DNA from: Clostridiales bacterium UBA1774
Lineage (GTDB): Bacteria > Bacillota > Clostridia > Oscillospirales > Oscillospiraceae
Length of the DNA stretch: 16,526 nucleotides
Direction: 5' to 3'
Assembly: GCA_002314635.1 (NCBI GenBank)
Contig: DCGQ01000056.1
Location: 1 to 16,526 of the forward strand
Position numbers and translations under genes: made by a program. Positions 1-8,766 of this stretch are shown in pieces (position 1 is the first letter of the stretch; each line of letters begins with the position of its first letter). The notes below the pieces were generated by a model. The model had not been told where the DNA came from, ran no database searches, and worked only from the letters and a program-made list of their open reading frames with translations.

Positions 1-3000
1 GGTAGCCGCTGATGTAAGCCACATGATCGCCGGTATCCAGCCAACGCCAAACGCCGGTGTCCAGCTTGTAGGTGACCTTTACCTTTACATCGCTGGCGGG
101 CATGATGAAGGTGTACTCCGTGTCACTGATCTTGGTCAGTGTGATGGCGATGTCCAAAGCATCGGTCACGGTCATGCTCAGCAGCTTGTAATGGTTATCG
201 GGGGTCAGCGTCAGGGTGATGGTCTTTCCGGCCTCGGACTCGGTCTTGCTGGCCTTCAGCCCGCCATGGGCCGGGGTCTCCGTCTCGATTTTATAAGTGG
301 TGGCCTTGGGAGCGGAAGGAGTCGGGTCGGAAGAAGGAGGCGTGGAGATATCCTCGTAGGTGATGGCAAAGATGGAGAACAGGCTGGAGTAGATGGTCAC
401 GCTGTTGTTGCCATAGGTAAAGGTGCCGTCTGCTCCGGTGTTCGCATTTTGCAGCGGAATGGTGGCAACAGCGCCATGCTCATCCACGTGTCTCCGGTAT
501 ACATGGATGACCCTGTTTTCCGTGGGGAACTGGATGGTGATGGCCAACACATTGCTGCCGGTATCCAGAATGTAGGTGGTATCATAAGGAGTCGTCGTGC
601 TCAGGTCTGCATATTTGCTGCGGACGATGTCGATATTGAAGAACGCTGCCGTTCCGTTATCGCTTTCCGCTGCGATGCAGTCCCGCAGATCGCCGATCTG
701 CACGGTATACGCTGCATCGTTCTCATCCACCAGATCGATACCCATGATGATCTCCACGCGCTCGCCGGGAGTGGGCTGGTTGGAGTCGCGCAGATCATTC
801 AGGTTGCTGGAAACGGAGTTTGCGGGGGTATTGGGGTTCTTGCTCTCGTAGGTAACGGTAACTGCGTCCGCCGTATAGGTATAGGTGGTGTTGTTCCGGA
901 TGGGGGTCGTGGCATTGGGCGTGGTATCCCAGCTGCCGGTCTGACCGTTCAGCAGGCCGGGAATCTGATCCGCGGTGAGATAGCCGGTGCCGGTCTCGCT
1001 GTAGCGGCGAACCAGCTTGCCGGTGCCCTCCTGCTGGCTGGTGACATACAGGTTCACAAGCGCGGTCTTGTCGGTGGTGGTGCTGTCGCTCCACTTGCCG
1101 CTGACCATCTTGAAGGTGATGAGACGCTGATACTGGTCGGGTACACCGTCGGGCGTGCCGCCCAGCGTATCAGCCGCATACTGCGCCGTCAGAATCAGGT
1201 TTTCGCCATCCATGGATTCGGTCCAGCCTGTGAATACGCAGTTCTGCTTCACGGGAATGTAGGCTTCGTTGTTCAGATCCAGATCGGCATAGATGTTGTT
1301 CTGATACTGCAGCGGGCTGTCGGTTCTGGTCCAGCCTGCTGCTGCAAGCGCTTCTTCATTCAGGCCCACAAAGTCGCCGCCGTTCATCACCAGCGTCACT
1401 TTCCTGCCGTTCTCCAGCAGGGGCACATTCTCGGGAGGCAGATAACCATCGGGCGTCTTTTCCGCAGGATAGTTCACACGGTTATCCGCCAGATAGGTAT
1501 AGGTATAGGTGGTATCGGTCGTCAGATGCTTTCCGGCCACGGGGGTCACATCCCACTTGCCCGCACCGTAGTTGGTCAGCGGGGCAAACTGGGAAGCATT
1601 GGGAATGTTGGAAAGCGCCCAGTAGCCATTCTGCTTATCCAGCTTACCGCCATTCTCCAGATTGACCACATAGACCTTATCCTTGTTATCGGTCACATTG
1701 GAGGTCCAGGAGCCGTTTTCGATCCGGAAGGTCACGGTGATCTGGTACTCATCCGGCACACCGTCGGGGCCGTTGTCCGGGCCGATCTGGTCGGGCAGCC
1801 ACTGTGCGGTCAGAATCAGGTTGCCGTCAGATACGTTCTGGCTCCAGCCGTTAAAGACATATCCGGTCTTGGTGGGAACTGCGCTGAGGGTCAGATCCGC
1901 CATCAAAGTGGTACGGTAGTCAGGGTTCAGATAATTCCAGCCTTCGTTCTGGAAGGCGGCATTTTCCGCCGGGGTGAAGGTTCCGCCTGCTAGCTTCAGC
2001 GTGACGGTCTTTCCCTTCTCAATGGACACCGGTGAGTTATCGGGGGTCGGGTACTTCGGAGCATGGGGATAACTGACGTTCACCTTATCGGCGCAGCTGT
2101 AGGTATAGACCGTGTCCTCCGTCAGAGAAACGGAAGTGCTGGGAGCTACGCCAATCCAGCTGCCGGTACCGTAGCCAAAGTCCGGCTGCATTCCGGTGGG
2201 GATCTGGGAAGCGGTCAGCTTTGCGGAGCCATTCACATCATACGCACCGGCGGCATTGGTCTTGACAAGCCAGCATTCCTTTGCCGCGCTGTCCGCGCCA
2301 TCCCATGTGCCGTGATTGATGGTCATTGTGACCTTCAGATCATAGATATCCGGGACACCGTTGGGGTTCTTATCGGGATCGGAGCCGGGGCCCTTGCTGT
2401 CCTCCAGCCAGTTGGCGGTGAGGACATACTTGATGTCGCCGGTGCCGTCAGCCTTCTCCCAGCCGTTGAACACATAACCGGCAAGGTCGGGCGTAACCGT
2501 CAGCAGATCATTCGCCGCATTCGTGATCGTCACGGTAATATCGGCGTCATTCACATTGGCAGTGCTGTCCACAGCCTCGATGATTGCCTTCTCGCCAGCG
2601 TTCAGGCTGCCGCCGTTCAGCTTCAGCATGATCTTTTCATTGGTGTTGACTACCAGACTTTCAGGCTGATAGGTATTGGGGCCGGTCAGGGGACCGTCAT
2701 ACTTCACTTCGTTGCTCTGAGGCTTGCAGGTATACACATATGCCGCGTTTCCGGTGACGGTGGTGGCGGGCGTGGTATTCCATTCGCCGTCGGCAGTGTA
2801 ACCGGCATCGGGAACCACCTCAGCACTGGGAAGCGCCACGGTGGCGGTGCCGCTCTCAGACCACTGGCCGCCCTCCGTCAGGGTGACAACATAGGTATAA
2901 CCGGTCTCGGTTCCCCATTTGCCGTTCTTGATGGCAAAGGTCACGGTCGCCTGATACCGGTCGGGCACATTGTCCGGGCCGTTGGGGCCGATCTTGTCCT

Positions 3001-5668
3001 CTGCCCAGTTGGCAGTCAGGGTCACATTGCCGTTTCCATCGTCCTGAGCAGTCCACCCGGTAAAGACAAAGCCGTTTCTGATGGGATTCTTAACCACCAG
3101 ATTATCCGCCACGGTTCTGACCAGATTGCCGCCCACATTGTTCCAGCCGGTGGGATCCTCATAGGTGCCGTTATTCAGGACCAGCGTGATCTCCTTGCCC
3201 AGAGACACGGTCTTATTTTCCGGTACATAGCCGTTCTCGTTCAGTTCCTTGTTGTAGCTCAGATTTCTGGCTACATTCTCTACGACTGTCAGCGTACCTT
3301 CTTTTTCGGTCACAACATAGTTATCCATGTTGGTACCGGCTTTTGCCTTGTAGGTAAACCAGTTCTTGCTGCTGCCGATGTTGGTCTGGCTGCCCTTCAC
3401 CTCGTAGTCCACGCCTTCGCCGTCGGCAAATTTGCCGTTGGTGATGACTACGCTGTGGTTGGTCAGGGGCGTTCCGTCAAAGGCCTTGCTGGCGGAAGCG
3501 GATTCCATGGTGATGTGCTGCTTGTTGATGGTCAGCACGCCGTCCTCGGCGATGATCACCGTGTTCGGTCTGCTGGTAGCTCCGCTGACGGTAAACGGGT
3601 AAACGCCCGCATCGGTTCCGGACACCGAAGCACAGTCCACCGTGTAGTCCGCATCCTCTGACAGCTCGCTGTTCGGCTGGCCGTTCTTCGTAACGGTGAC
3701 GGTGTAAGGCTGGGCGCTGTTGTTATGGGACTGTCCGTCATAGGTCACGGCAGTCTGGCTGCCCTTGATGGTGACTACATAAGCATCATCGGAAACGATG
3801 TTCAGCTCACCGGCCCGGGTGTGAACGATGCTCTGCAGGGTCACATCCTCGGAGCCTTTCTTGACCTGACTCAGTGCGCCGAACTCGCCGGGTTTCACAT
3901 CACTGGCATCCGTGCCGCTGGCGGGTGTGTAAGCGATATTCACGGAATAATCCGCAGGCGTGCACACCGCAGCCTTGGTGCTGGTGATCGGGCTGCCGGT
4001 ATAAAGCTGGGTATCGTTTTCCACGCTGACCAGCAGGTTATACAGCGTCACTTCAAATTCGGCGAAGTAGTCACTGTCCTTGGAGGTCAGGGACGCGATC
4101 ATGCTGCTGCTGTTGTCCAGCAGCTGGGTCAGCTCGGTGGGAACGATGTTCAGCTTGCCGTATTCCACGCCGTTCCAGCAGTCATCCTCCGCGTCTTTGG
4201 GCTTCACATTGATGACGACGCGCAGCTTGTTGCCGTGGAAAAGACCCTTGGAATCGTAAAACACTGCGTTGCTCTTGGAAAGGTCATTGGAATCGATATA
4301 GGCGAAGTTGAAGCCGGAAACAACCACCTTGTTCTCCGCTTCGACAAACACTCTGCTGACGCCGGTAACGCCATATGCGTCGCCCCAGAGCTTCTCGCCG
4401 CTCTGCGTCTCGCCGATGTAGGGCATCTGGCTCAGCGTAACGCCGGAGGTGATGATGCCGCTGGCGGGATCCCATGTGCCGTTCAGTACGAACTTGTCAG
4501 ACAGGGTATCCACCAGCTTGGCGGTCTCGGTCATGGCTTCGTTTACGCCGATGATGTCCTTGTAGATCATGCTGAACAGACGGCTCAGATCCGCAGAGTC
4601 GTTGGTGTCATAGGCGTAATCGCTGCCGGTGGACTGCACCTTGCTCAGGAAGGTCTTCATGCTGCTGAAGTCGCTGCCGCCGCTGAGGCCGACGGTGTAG
4701 ATCTTCGCGCCGAAGTCGTTCTTCATGCTGTCCGCATAGCTGATGGCGCTGTTGGCGGCGGATTCACTGCCGCTGCCTGCACCGCTGCCGGGGTAGCCGT
4801 CCGTGAACAGAACCACGATGGAGTTGCGGCTCCGATCCAGTCTGCTGCTCAGGGCATTGTAGGCCATTTCCATACCGTAGTTGGTATAGGTAGCGCCATT
4901 GCCGTCCAGTGCGTTGATGGAAGCGGTGATCTCGCTGTTCACGGCTCCGTTGACGCTGACGGACTTGGCCGCATCCCGGTAAGCCGCGGTAGAGATACCC
5001 GTGGTGTACAGCTGAACGCCGGAGGAGCTGGCGCTGGTCTTGGGCGAAACCTTGTTCCATGTGGTGGTAGTGCCGCCGCAGCTGCCGCTGGAGCTGTTGT
5101 AGCCCCACTCCTTGGCGTTGCTGTCATAGCTGATGGTATGACTGCTGCTGTCGGTGTAGGTCTTGGAGGTATCCAGATCTGCCAGATAGATCTCGCTCTT
5201 GCCGTTGTAGGCAATGGTCTTGGAGCCGTTGAACAGCTCGGTATTTTCGTAGGGGGTGTTGTTGTAGCTGCTGTTGTTGCTGGCGAAGCCAACGATGGTC
5301 AGCGTATTGGCCTCGTCCACGTCCTTCAGGGATTCCGCAAAAACGCCAAGCGCCGTTTTCAGGTTTTCCAGATTGGACTTGTCATTGCTGCCTTCGTTGT
5401 CTTCCATGGAACCGGACTGGTCTACCACCAGAACCACGTCCACCGGCTTATAGTAGCCGTTGGCATAGGCTTCCAGCGTGATATCGTAGGTTCCATCGAA
5501 CACACCCTGCTCCAGATGTCTGGAAACCATCTTGGACATCTGGACATTGTCGCGGGCATCTGCCTTGTCTCTGGCGATCACTTCCGTGCCCAGTGCCTGA
5601 GAGGGAATCGGGAAAACCCCCACCAGCATGAGAGCCGCAAGAAGGAGCGCCAATGCTTTCTTCTTCAT
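1..5668 (-). CDS. Large secreted VWA-domain surface protein with InlB-like repeats and probable SLH anchor (3' end outside window)
   Basis: Translating the minus strand from the ATG at 5668 gives 1889 residues without a stop to the window edge. Residues 1-25 form a signal peptide (KKK, hydrophobic core, cleavage after SQA). A VWA domain spans about 75-385, with MIDAS residues DQSGS at 83-87, a Thr near 260 (ATYTNYG) and Asp290 in FTDGYPG. MBG-like Ig modules (YDGQSHN; FDGTPLTN) lie at about 590-800. Four tandem modules of about 200 residues follow, then a Lys/Thr-rich segment ending in MPASDVKV. The last residues, DTGDHVAYISGY, with the next codon starting C (as for Pro), match the opening of an SLH domain (AYIxGYPDG). 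It is probably a calcium- or ligand-binding adhesin held on the cell wall. Its partner is unknown. The start is supported by the signal peptide and an upstream AAGGAAAGG. Long plus-strand open frames here are antisense artefacts. Confidence 0.9.
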   Translation of the reverse strand, partial: MKKKALALLLAALMLVGVFPIPSQALGTEVIARDKADARDNVQMSKMVSRHLEQGVFDGTYDITLEAYANGYYKPVDVVLVVDQSGSMEDNEGSNDKSNLENLKTALGVFAESLKDVDEANTLTIVGFASNNSSYNNTPYENTELFNGSKTIAYNGKSEIYLADLDTSKTYTDSSSHTISYDSNAKEWGYNSSSGSCGGTTTTWNKVSPKTSASSSGVQLYTTGISTAAYRDAAKSVSVNGAVNSEITASINALDGNGATYTNYGMEMAYNALSSRLDRSRNSIVVLFTDGYPGSGAGSGSESAANSAISYADSMKNDFGAKIYTVGLSGGSDFSSMKTFLSKVQSTGSDYAYDTNDSADLSRLFSMIYKDIIGVNEAMTETAKLVDTLSDKFVLNGTWDPASGIITSGVTLSQMPYIGETQSGEKLWGDAYGVTGVSRVFVEAENKVVVSGFNFAYIDSNDLSKSNAVFYDSKGLFHGNKLRVVINVKPKDAEDDCWNGVEYGKLNIVPTELTQLLDNSSSMIASLTSKDSDYFAEFEVTLYNLLVSVENDTQLYTGSPITSTKAAVCTPADYSVNIAYTPASGTDASDVKPGEFGALSQVKKGSEDVTLQSIVHTRAGELNIVSDDAYVVTIKGSQTAVTYDGQSHNNSAQPYTVTVTKNGQPNSELSEDADYTVDCASVSGTDAGVYPFTVSGATSRPNTVIIAEDGVLTINKQHITMESASASKAFDGTPLTNHSVVITNGKFADGEGVDYEVKGSQTNIGSSKNWFTYKAKAGTNMDNYVVTEKEGTLTVVENVARNLSYNKELNENGYVPENKTVSLGKEITLVLNNGTYEDPTGWNNVGGNLVRTVADNLVVKNPIRNGFVFTGWTAQDDGNGNVTLTANWAEDKIGPNGPDNVPDRYQATVTFAIKNGKWGTETGYTYVVTLTEGGQWSESGTATVALPSAEVVPDAGYTADGEWNTTPATTVTGNAAYVYTCKPQSNEVKYDGPLTGPNTYQPESLVVNTNEKIMLKLNGGSLNAGEKAIIEAVDSTANVNDADITVTITNAANDLLTVTPDLAGYVFNGWEKADGTGDIKYVLTANWLEDSKGPGSDPDKNPNGVPDIYDLKVTMTINHGTWDGADSAAKECWLVKTNAAGAYDVNGSAKLTASQIPTGMQPDFGYGTGSWIGVAPSTSVSLTEDTVYTYSCADKVNVSYPHAPKYPTPDNSPVSIEKGKTVTLKLAGGTFTPAENAAFQNEGWNYLNPDYRTTLMADLTLSAVPTKTGYVFNGWSQNVSDGNLILTAQWLPDQIGPDNGPDGVPDEYQITVTFRIENGSWTSNVTDNKDKVYVVNLENGGKLDKQNGYWALSNIPNASQFAPLTNYGAGKWDVTPVAGKHLTTDTTYTYTYLADNRVNYPAEKTPDGYLPPENVPLLENGRKVTLVMNGGDFVGLNEEALAAAGWTRTDSPLQYQNNIYADLDLNNEAYIPVKQNCVFTGWTESMDGENLILTAQYAADTLGGTPDGVPDQYQRLITFKMVSGKWSDSTTTDKTALVNLYVTSQQEGTGKLVRRYSETGTGYLTADQIPGLLNGQTGSWDTTPNATTPIRNNTTYTYTADAVTVTYESKNPNTPANSVSSNLNDLRDSNQPTPGERVEIIMGIDLVDENDAAYTVQIGDLRDCIAAESDNGTAAFFNIDIVRSKYADLSTTTPYDTTYILDTGSNVLAITIQFPTENRVIHVYRRHVDEHGAVATIPLQNANTGADGTFTYGNNSVTIYSSLFSIFAITYEDISTPPSSDPTPSAPKATTYKIETETPAHGGLKASKTESEAGKTITLTLTPDNHYKLLSMTVTDALDIAITLTKISDTEYTFIMPASDVKVKVTYKLDTGVWRWLDTGDHVAYISGY
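860..3265 (-). repeat. Four tandem ~200-residue modules inside the VWA surface protein
   Basis: Each module has the same order: a PEN/VTLxLNGG segment, GYVFxGW, LTAxW, a Gly/Pro/Asp linker ending VPDxYQ, VTFxIxNGxW, and a YTYxC/D end. The Asp codons of the VPD motif start at 2960, 2348, 1751 and 1136, so the DNA period is 612, 597 and 615 bp. Residue positions of this Asp are 903, 1107, 1306 and 1511. GYVFxGW...LTAxW is the signature of InlB B-repeat (Listeria-Bacteroides repeat, Flg_new) domains, which form rod-like stalks. The copies have diverged in sequence, so the duplication is old. Outer limits are approximate. Confidence 0.8.
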
Positions 5669-5749
5669 GATGCTGCTTTCCTTTCCTTTTATTTTATTCC
5701 GAACCCGGATGTCTCCGCTGACGGACCACACATTGATTCAGATTATATT

Positions 5750-5778
5750 ATTATAGGATGTTTTCCCGGATAAATCAA
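5750..5778 (-). promoter_or_regulatory. Sigma-A type promoter of the VWA surface-protein gene
   Basis: On the minus strand, TTGATT (5773-5778) and a perfect TATAAT (5750-5755) are separated by exactly 17 nt. The predicted transcript starts near 5743 and gives a leader of about 75 nt. A purine-rich ribosome site (AAGGAAAGG, about 10 nt before the ATG) closes the leader. Confidence 0.75.
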
Positions 5779-5814
5779 GCTCTTTTGTCCGTCTTTTTGC
5801 TCATTACCGATGCA

Positions 5815-5847
5815 GAAACCGGGCCGACAGCCTGCCGTCCCGGTTTC
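5815..5847 (-). terminator. Hairpin after the CotH gene, possible terminator
   Basis: GAAACCGGG (5815-5823) and CCCGGTTTC (5839-5847) form a perfect 9-bp stem with a 15-nt loop that can pair further. It lies 38 nt beyond the CotH stop and before the promoter of the next minus-strand gene, where a terminator is expected. No T-run follows directly on the minus strand, so efficiency is uncertain. Confidence 0.5.
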
Positions 5848-5884
5848 CCGAATGATTTTTCAGTTCTGTGTTCCCGACGTACTC

Positions 5885-8065
5885 TCAGTGCTTTTTCAGG
5901 ATGACGAATACCAGACCACCGGCCAGCACCAGAACCGAAATGCCGATCAGCGCCCATGCGCTGAGGGAGCCGCCGCTCTGTGCATCGCCCGGCATCATGC
6001 TGCCCCCGGTGGGAAACTGCCGTTCTCCGGAGGGCTGCGATTGAGAATCCGGCCGGGCGGTGGATTCCGCATCCGCCGCTTCCGTCCCGGTGTTGTCCGT
6101 GGCCGGGGCACTTCCGGTGTCTGCATTTCCGGTCTCCGTCCCCTGCTCACCGGGTCTGCCGAAGCCGCCGCCCATGCCGCCGCCTTCAAAATCGCCCATA
6201 TCCGGCATTTCGCCGTCAAAATCACCCATGTCCGGCATCTGGCCGCTGAAATCACCCATGTTCGGCATCTGGCCGTCAAAACCGCCGGTTTCCGTTTCCC
6301 CGTCGGTATTCCGGTTCCCTCTGCCGCCGAAGCCGCCGGACGGTTCCGTTTCCCCCTCGGTACTCCGCTCGCCTCTGTCGAAGCCGCCGCCCATACCGCC
6401 GCCGCTGCCCATGGTGCCCATGTCCGACAGGTTCAGGTCTCCGGTATCCACGGCGGTATCGTCACCGGCCAGCTGGCGGGTCACGGCCTCCGCCCGGAGG
6501 GTGACAAATTCGCGGATGGCTTCCACGCCGGTGTCAAATTCCTCCACGGTGCAGAACTTGGTGGGATCCTTCTCCACATAGGGACGGAGCATCTCCGCCG
6601 TGTCCGAAATCATGGTTTCCAGCTTCCCGTCCGCGAACCAGGTCTGCACGAACTCCGCAAACAGGGCATGGTACTGCTCCGTATAGCTCTCGTCGGAGAA
6701 GATCCAGCTCACCATGGGCCGATCCTCCATGCTGCCGGAAACCGGACTGTCGATGGAGGTGTTCACCGTTCCGGAGGCATTTCCGCCTTGGAAGGTTCCG
6801 TAGGCAAGGTTGTAATCCCAGGGGATCATGCCCAGCTGCCCGTCCTTCTCGTGCAGATAGTAGTTGTGGATCATGCTGCCGGTGTAGCTGTCGCCGTTGC
6901 AGACGAAGTTATGAACCACGAAGTACCGCAGCACCTCCTCCATGTCCAGCGTGTTCTCCAGATCGGTGCAGCTGCTGAGATTTTTCAGCGCCTGAATCAG
7001 CCGCGTCTCGTCCGCCGTGCTCACATCCGTCTTGGCGCTGCTGAAAATATTGGAATAGCTGTCCGGGTCGTCGTCGATATACTGCAGCTTCACATCGTCG
7101 CTGCCCATACCGCCGCCTGCCATACCGCCGCCCATGTCGGAAAAGTCCATATCAGAAAAATCCATATTGGAAAAGTCCATGTCCGAGAAGTCCATGCCCT
7201 CCGGCAGCTCCGGGATCTCCCCGTCCTGCCCCGGCATTCCGCTGAATCCGGACATATCCCCGAAATCCGGCCTCTCCCCGCCGCCGAAATTGCCCATATC
7301 CGGCATATTTCCACCGCCGAAACCGCCGAAGCCGGACTTTTCGCTGCTGCTTTCGGTGTCCGCAGCGTCCTCCGAATCCGTGCCGCCGAAGTCGAAGTCA
7401 AAGTCCTCCATGCTGAAGTCCTTGCCGTTTCCCCGGCCGCCGCCGAAGCTCAGACTGTCCGGCTTATACAGCTCGCCGGTATCGGAACCGTAGTTCCGCT
7501 GGAGAAAGCTGTCCTCAATGCCCTCCACCGCCAGATACAGGCCCCAGTCCTCACCGTTCACCGTCAGGTAGGCGAAGGAGCAAAGCGGACTGTCCACGCC
7601 GAACTCGCCCATCATCCGATAAGCCAGATAGTCCTTCATCATGGTGTTGTCCTGAATCAGGTTGTTCAGGCACAGCTTGTCCAGTCCGTCCAGCGTTTTG
7701 CCGGTCTGATAGTGGTCAAACTCCAGCTTGAAGCTGTAACGCTGGCTGCCCATGCTGCTGACGGAGGACAGAGAGGTATTGCCCTTGGCGCGAATGGCCA
7801 CATTACCCTGTTTTTTCCCGTCCACCACCAGCGTACAGACCGCGTATTCCTCATTCTCGCAGCTTTCGATAAAGCTGTCCCAGTCGTCCATTTCAATGTC
7901 GATGGAATGCACATAGGAGGTATCAAACAGTGTGCTTTCGTATACCGGACTTGCCGCCGCAGCCGTGATGCCCAGCGCCCCGCCGTTCAGAAACAGGATG
8001 GCCAGCACCAGCGTCAGCGCAATGGCGGTGATGCAGATCCGGTCAATATGCTTGCTCGATGCCAT
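5885..8065 (-). CDS. CotH-family kinase-like membrane protein
   Basis: The 726-residue product has a membrane segment near residues 10-28 and a second one at 703-722 followed by KKH, so both ends look membrane-anchored with the body outside. The CotH catalytic region is readable: VHNFVCNGD (384-392), MIHNYYLHEKDG (398-409) and MIPWDYNLAYG (413-423). Asp392 and Asp417 sit where CotH kinases place ATP/metal ligands. CotH proteins are atypical protein kinases known from spore-coat phosphorylation. Two low-complexity inserts are odd: a Met/Asp/Phe-rich block (residues 201-325) and a Met/Gly/Asp tail with 10-residue repeats (599-628). Only 4 nt separate the ATG from the DUF4956 stop, so it is the last gene of the operon and probably translationally coupled. 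The substrate is unknown. A spore role is not implied by this context. Confidence 0.88.
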   Translation of the reverse strand: MASSKHIDRICITAIALTLVLAILFLNGGALGITAAAASPVYESTLFDTSYVHSIDIEMDDWDSFIESCENEEYAVCTLVVDGKKQGNVAIRAKGNTSLSSVSSMGSQRYSFKLEFDHYQTGKTLDGLDKLCLNNLIQDNTMMKDYLAYRMMGEFGVDSPLCSFAYLTVNGEDWGLYLAVEGIEDSFLQRNYGSDTGELYKPDSLSFGGGRGNGKDFSMEDFDFDFGGTDSEDAADTESSSEKSGFGGFGGGNMPDMGNFGGGERPDFGDMSGFSGMPGQDGEIPELPEGMDFSDMDFSNMDFSDMDFSDMGGGMAGGGMGSDDVKLQYIDDDPDSYSNIFSSAKTDVSTADETRLIQALKNLSSCTDLENTLDMEEVLRYFVVHNFVCNGDSYTGSMIHNYYLHEKDGQLGMIPWDYNLAYGTFQGGNASGTVNTSIDSPVSGSMEDRPMVSWIFSDESYTEQYHALFAEFVQTWFADGKLETMISDTAEMLRPYVEKDPTKFCTVEEFDTGVEAIREFVTLRAEAVTRQLAGDDTAVDTGDLNLSDMGTMGSGGGMGGGFDRGERSTEGETEPSGGFGGRGNRNTDGETETGGFDGQMPNMGDFSGQMPDMGDFDGEMPDMGDFEGGGMGGGFGRPGEQGTETGNADTGSAPATDNTGTEAADAESTARPDSQSQPSGERQFPTGGSMMPGDAQSGGSLSAWALIGISVLVLAGGLVFVILKKH
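6182..6271 (-). repeat. Three in-frame 30-bp repeats (GxMPxMGDFx) in the CotH gene
   Basis: Residues 599-628 consist of three consecutive decapeptides of the form G[QE]MP[ND]MGDF[SDE]. At DNA level the 30-bp units are very similar. They sit in the acidic, Gly/Met-rich region before the C-terminal membrane segment. Confidence 0.85.
7133..7195 (-). repeat. Tandem MDFS[DN] pentapeptide repeats in the CotH gene
   Basis: Residues 291-311 read as four consecutive MDFSD/MDFSN units and a final Met, each encoded by 15 bp. They end an insert that interrupts the CotH catalytic domain. Asp and Ser dominate, which gives a strongly acidic segment. Confidence 0.85.
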
Positions 8066-8069
8066 ATGC

Positions 8070-8741
8070 TCAGCCCATATAGTCGCCGTTGTAGCTGACC
8101 AGCACCGCGCTGTTCACGCCGTTCAGGGCGGAAAGCTGGTTGACGAAATCCGTGTTGTCGTCCTTCATGCGGATCTCCAGATTGACCTCCACCAGACCGC
8201 TCTGCACGGACTTGGACTTTACCACGCAGCGCTCGGTGTGCTTCTGCAGGAAGTCCACCGCCGTCACCTCGGCCTCATGGCTGGTGCAGGACAGCACCAC
8301 GATATAGGGGTTTTTGGAGGATTTCCGGTTGACGAACACCACAAGGATCACGCCGATGATCACGCTGCCGATGACGGCCAGCGGAATCATGCCCGCAGCC
8401 AGAATGATGCCCGCAGCGATGGCCCAGAACAGGAACGCGATGTCCAGCGGTTCCTTGATGGCGGTGCGGAACCGGACGATGGACAGTGCGCCCACCATGC
8501 CCAGCGACAGCACCACATTGGAGGTCACGGCCAGAATCACCTGAGAGGTGATCATGGTCAGCGCCAGCAGGGTCACGCCGAAGGAGGAGGAATACATCAC
8601 GCCCTGATAGGTCTTTTTATACACATAGAAGATCAGCATACCAAGGCCGAAGGCCAGCACCAGCGTCAGCACCATGTCCAGCGGTGTGACAGCGGTCACA
8701 TTGTTCAGAAAGTCGGATTTGAAGATATCGTCGAAGCTCAT
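8070..8741 (-). CDS. DUF4956 family multi-pass membrane protein
   Basis: The 223-residue protein carries the DUF4956 signature block: LGMVGALSIVRFRTAIKEP at about 80-98, followed by LDIAFLFWAIAAG. Hydrophobic segments lie at about 20-40, 52-78, 98-118 and 120-137. A soluble C-terminal domain from about 145 has an alternating pattern like a small ferredoxin-fold regulatory domain. The biochemical role is not established. DUF4956 genes commonly sit beside VTC-type polyphosphate polymerases and CotH genes in Firmicutes, exactly as here. This suggests a membrane partner for polyphosphate synthesis or transport. The ATG is preceded by AAGGAGA (8751-8757) at 9 nt. The VTC stop is 25 nt upstream, so the genes are co-transcribed. 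Confidence 0.88.
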   Translation of the reverse strand: MSFDDIFKSDFLNNVTAVTPLDMVLTLVLAFGLGMLIFYVYKKTYQGVMYSSSFGVTLLALTMITSQVILAVTSNVVLSLGMVGALSIVRFRTAIKEPLDIAFLFWAIAAGIILAAGMIPLAVIGSVIIGVILVVFVNRKSSKNPYIVVLSCTSHEAEVTAVDFLQKHTERCVVKSKSVQSGLVEVNLEIRMKDDNTDFVNQLSALNGVNSAVLVSYNGDYMG

Positions 8742-8766
8742 TTTCGGTATTCTCCTTGTTTTTTAA

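Noticed and set aside
23..5773. Three long plus-strand open frames (23-1993, 2063-3661, 3725-5773) of 532-682 codons
   Set aside because: They are codon-aligned antisense frames of the VWA gene, open because that gene hardly uses TTA, CTA or TCA codons. Their products are Gly/Ile/Val-rich without recognisable domains, and they have no suitable ribosome sites. The minus-strand translation gives a coherent signal peptide, VWA domain and repeats.
6182..6271. 30-bp repeats as a possible CRISPR array
   Set aside because: The repeats are contiguous, in frame and code for GxMPxMGDF units, with no spacers between them.
5810..8098. 762-codon plus-strand open frame opposite the CotH gene
   Set aside because: Codon-aligned antisense of CotH; His/Ala/Gly-rich product reflecting reversed Met/Gly/Asp codons, no known domain.
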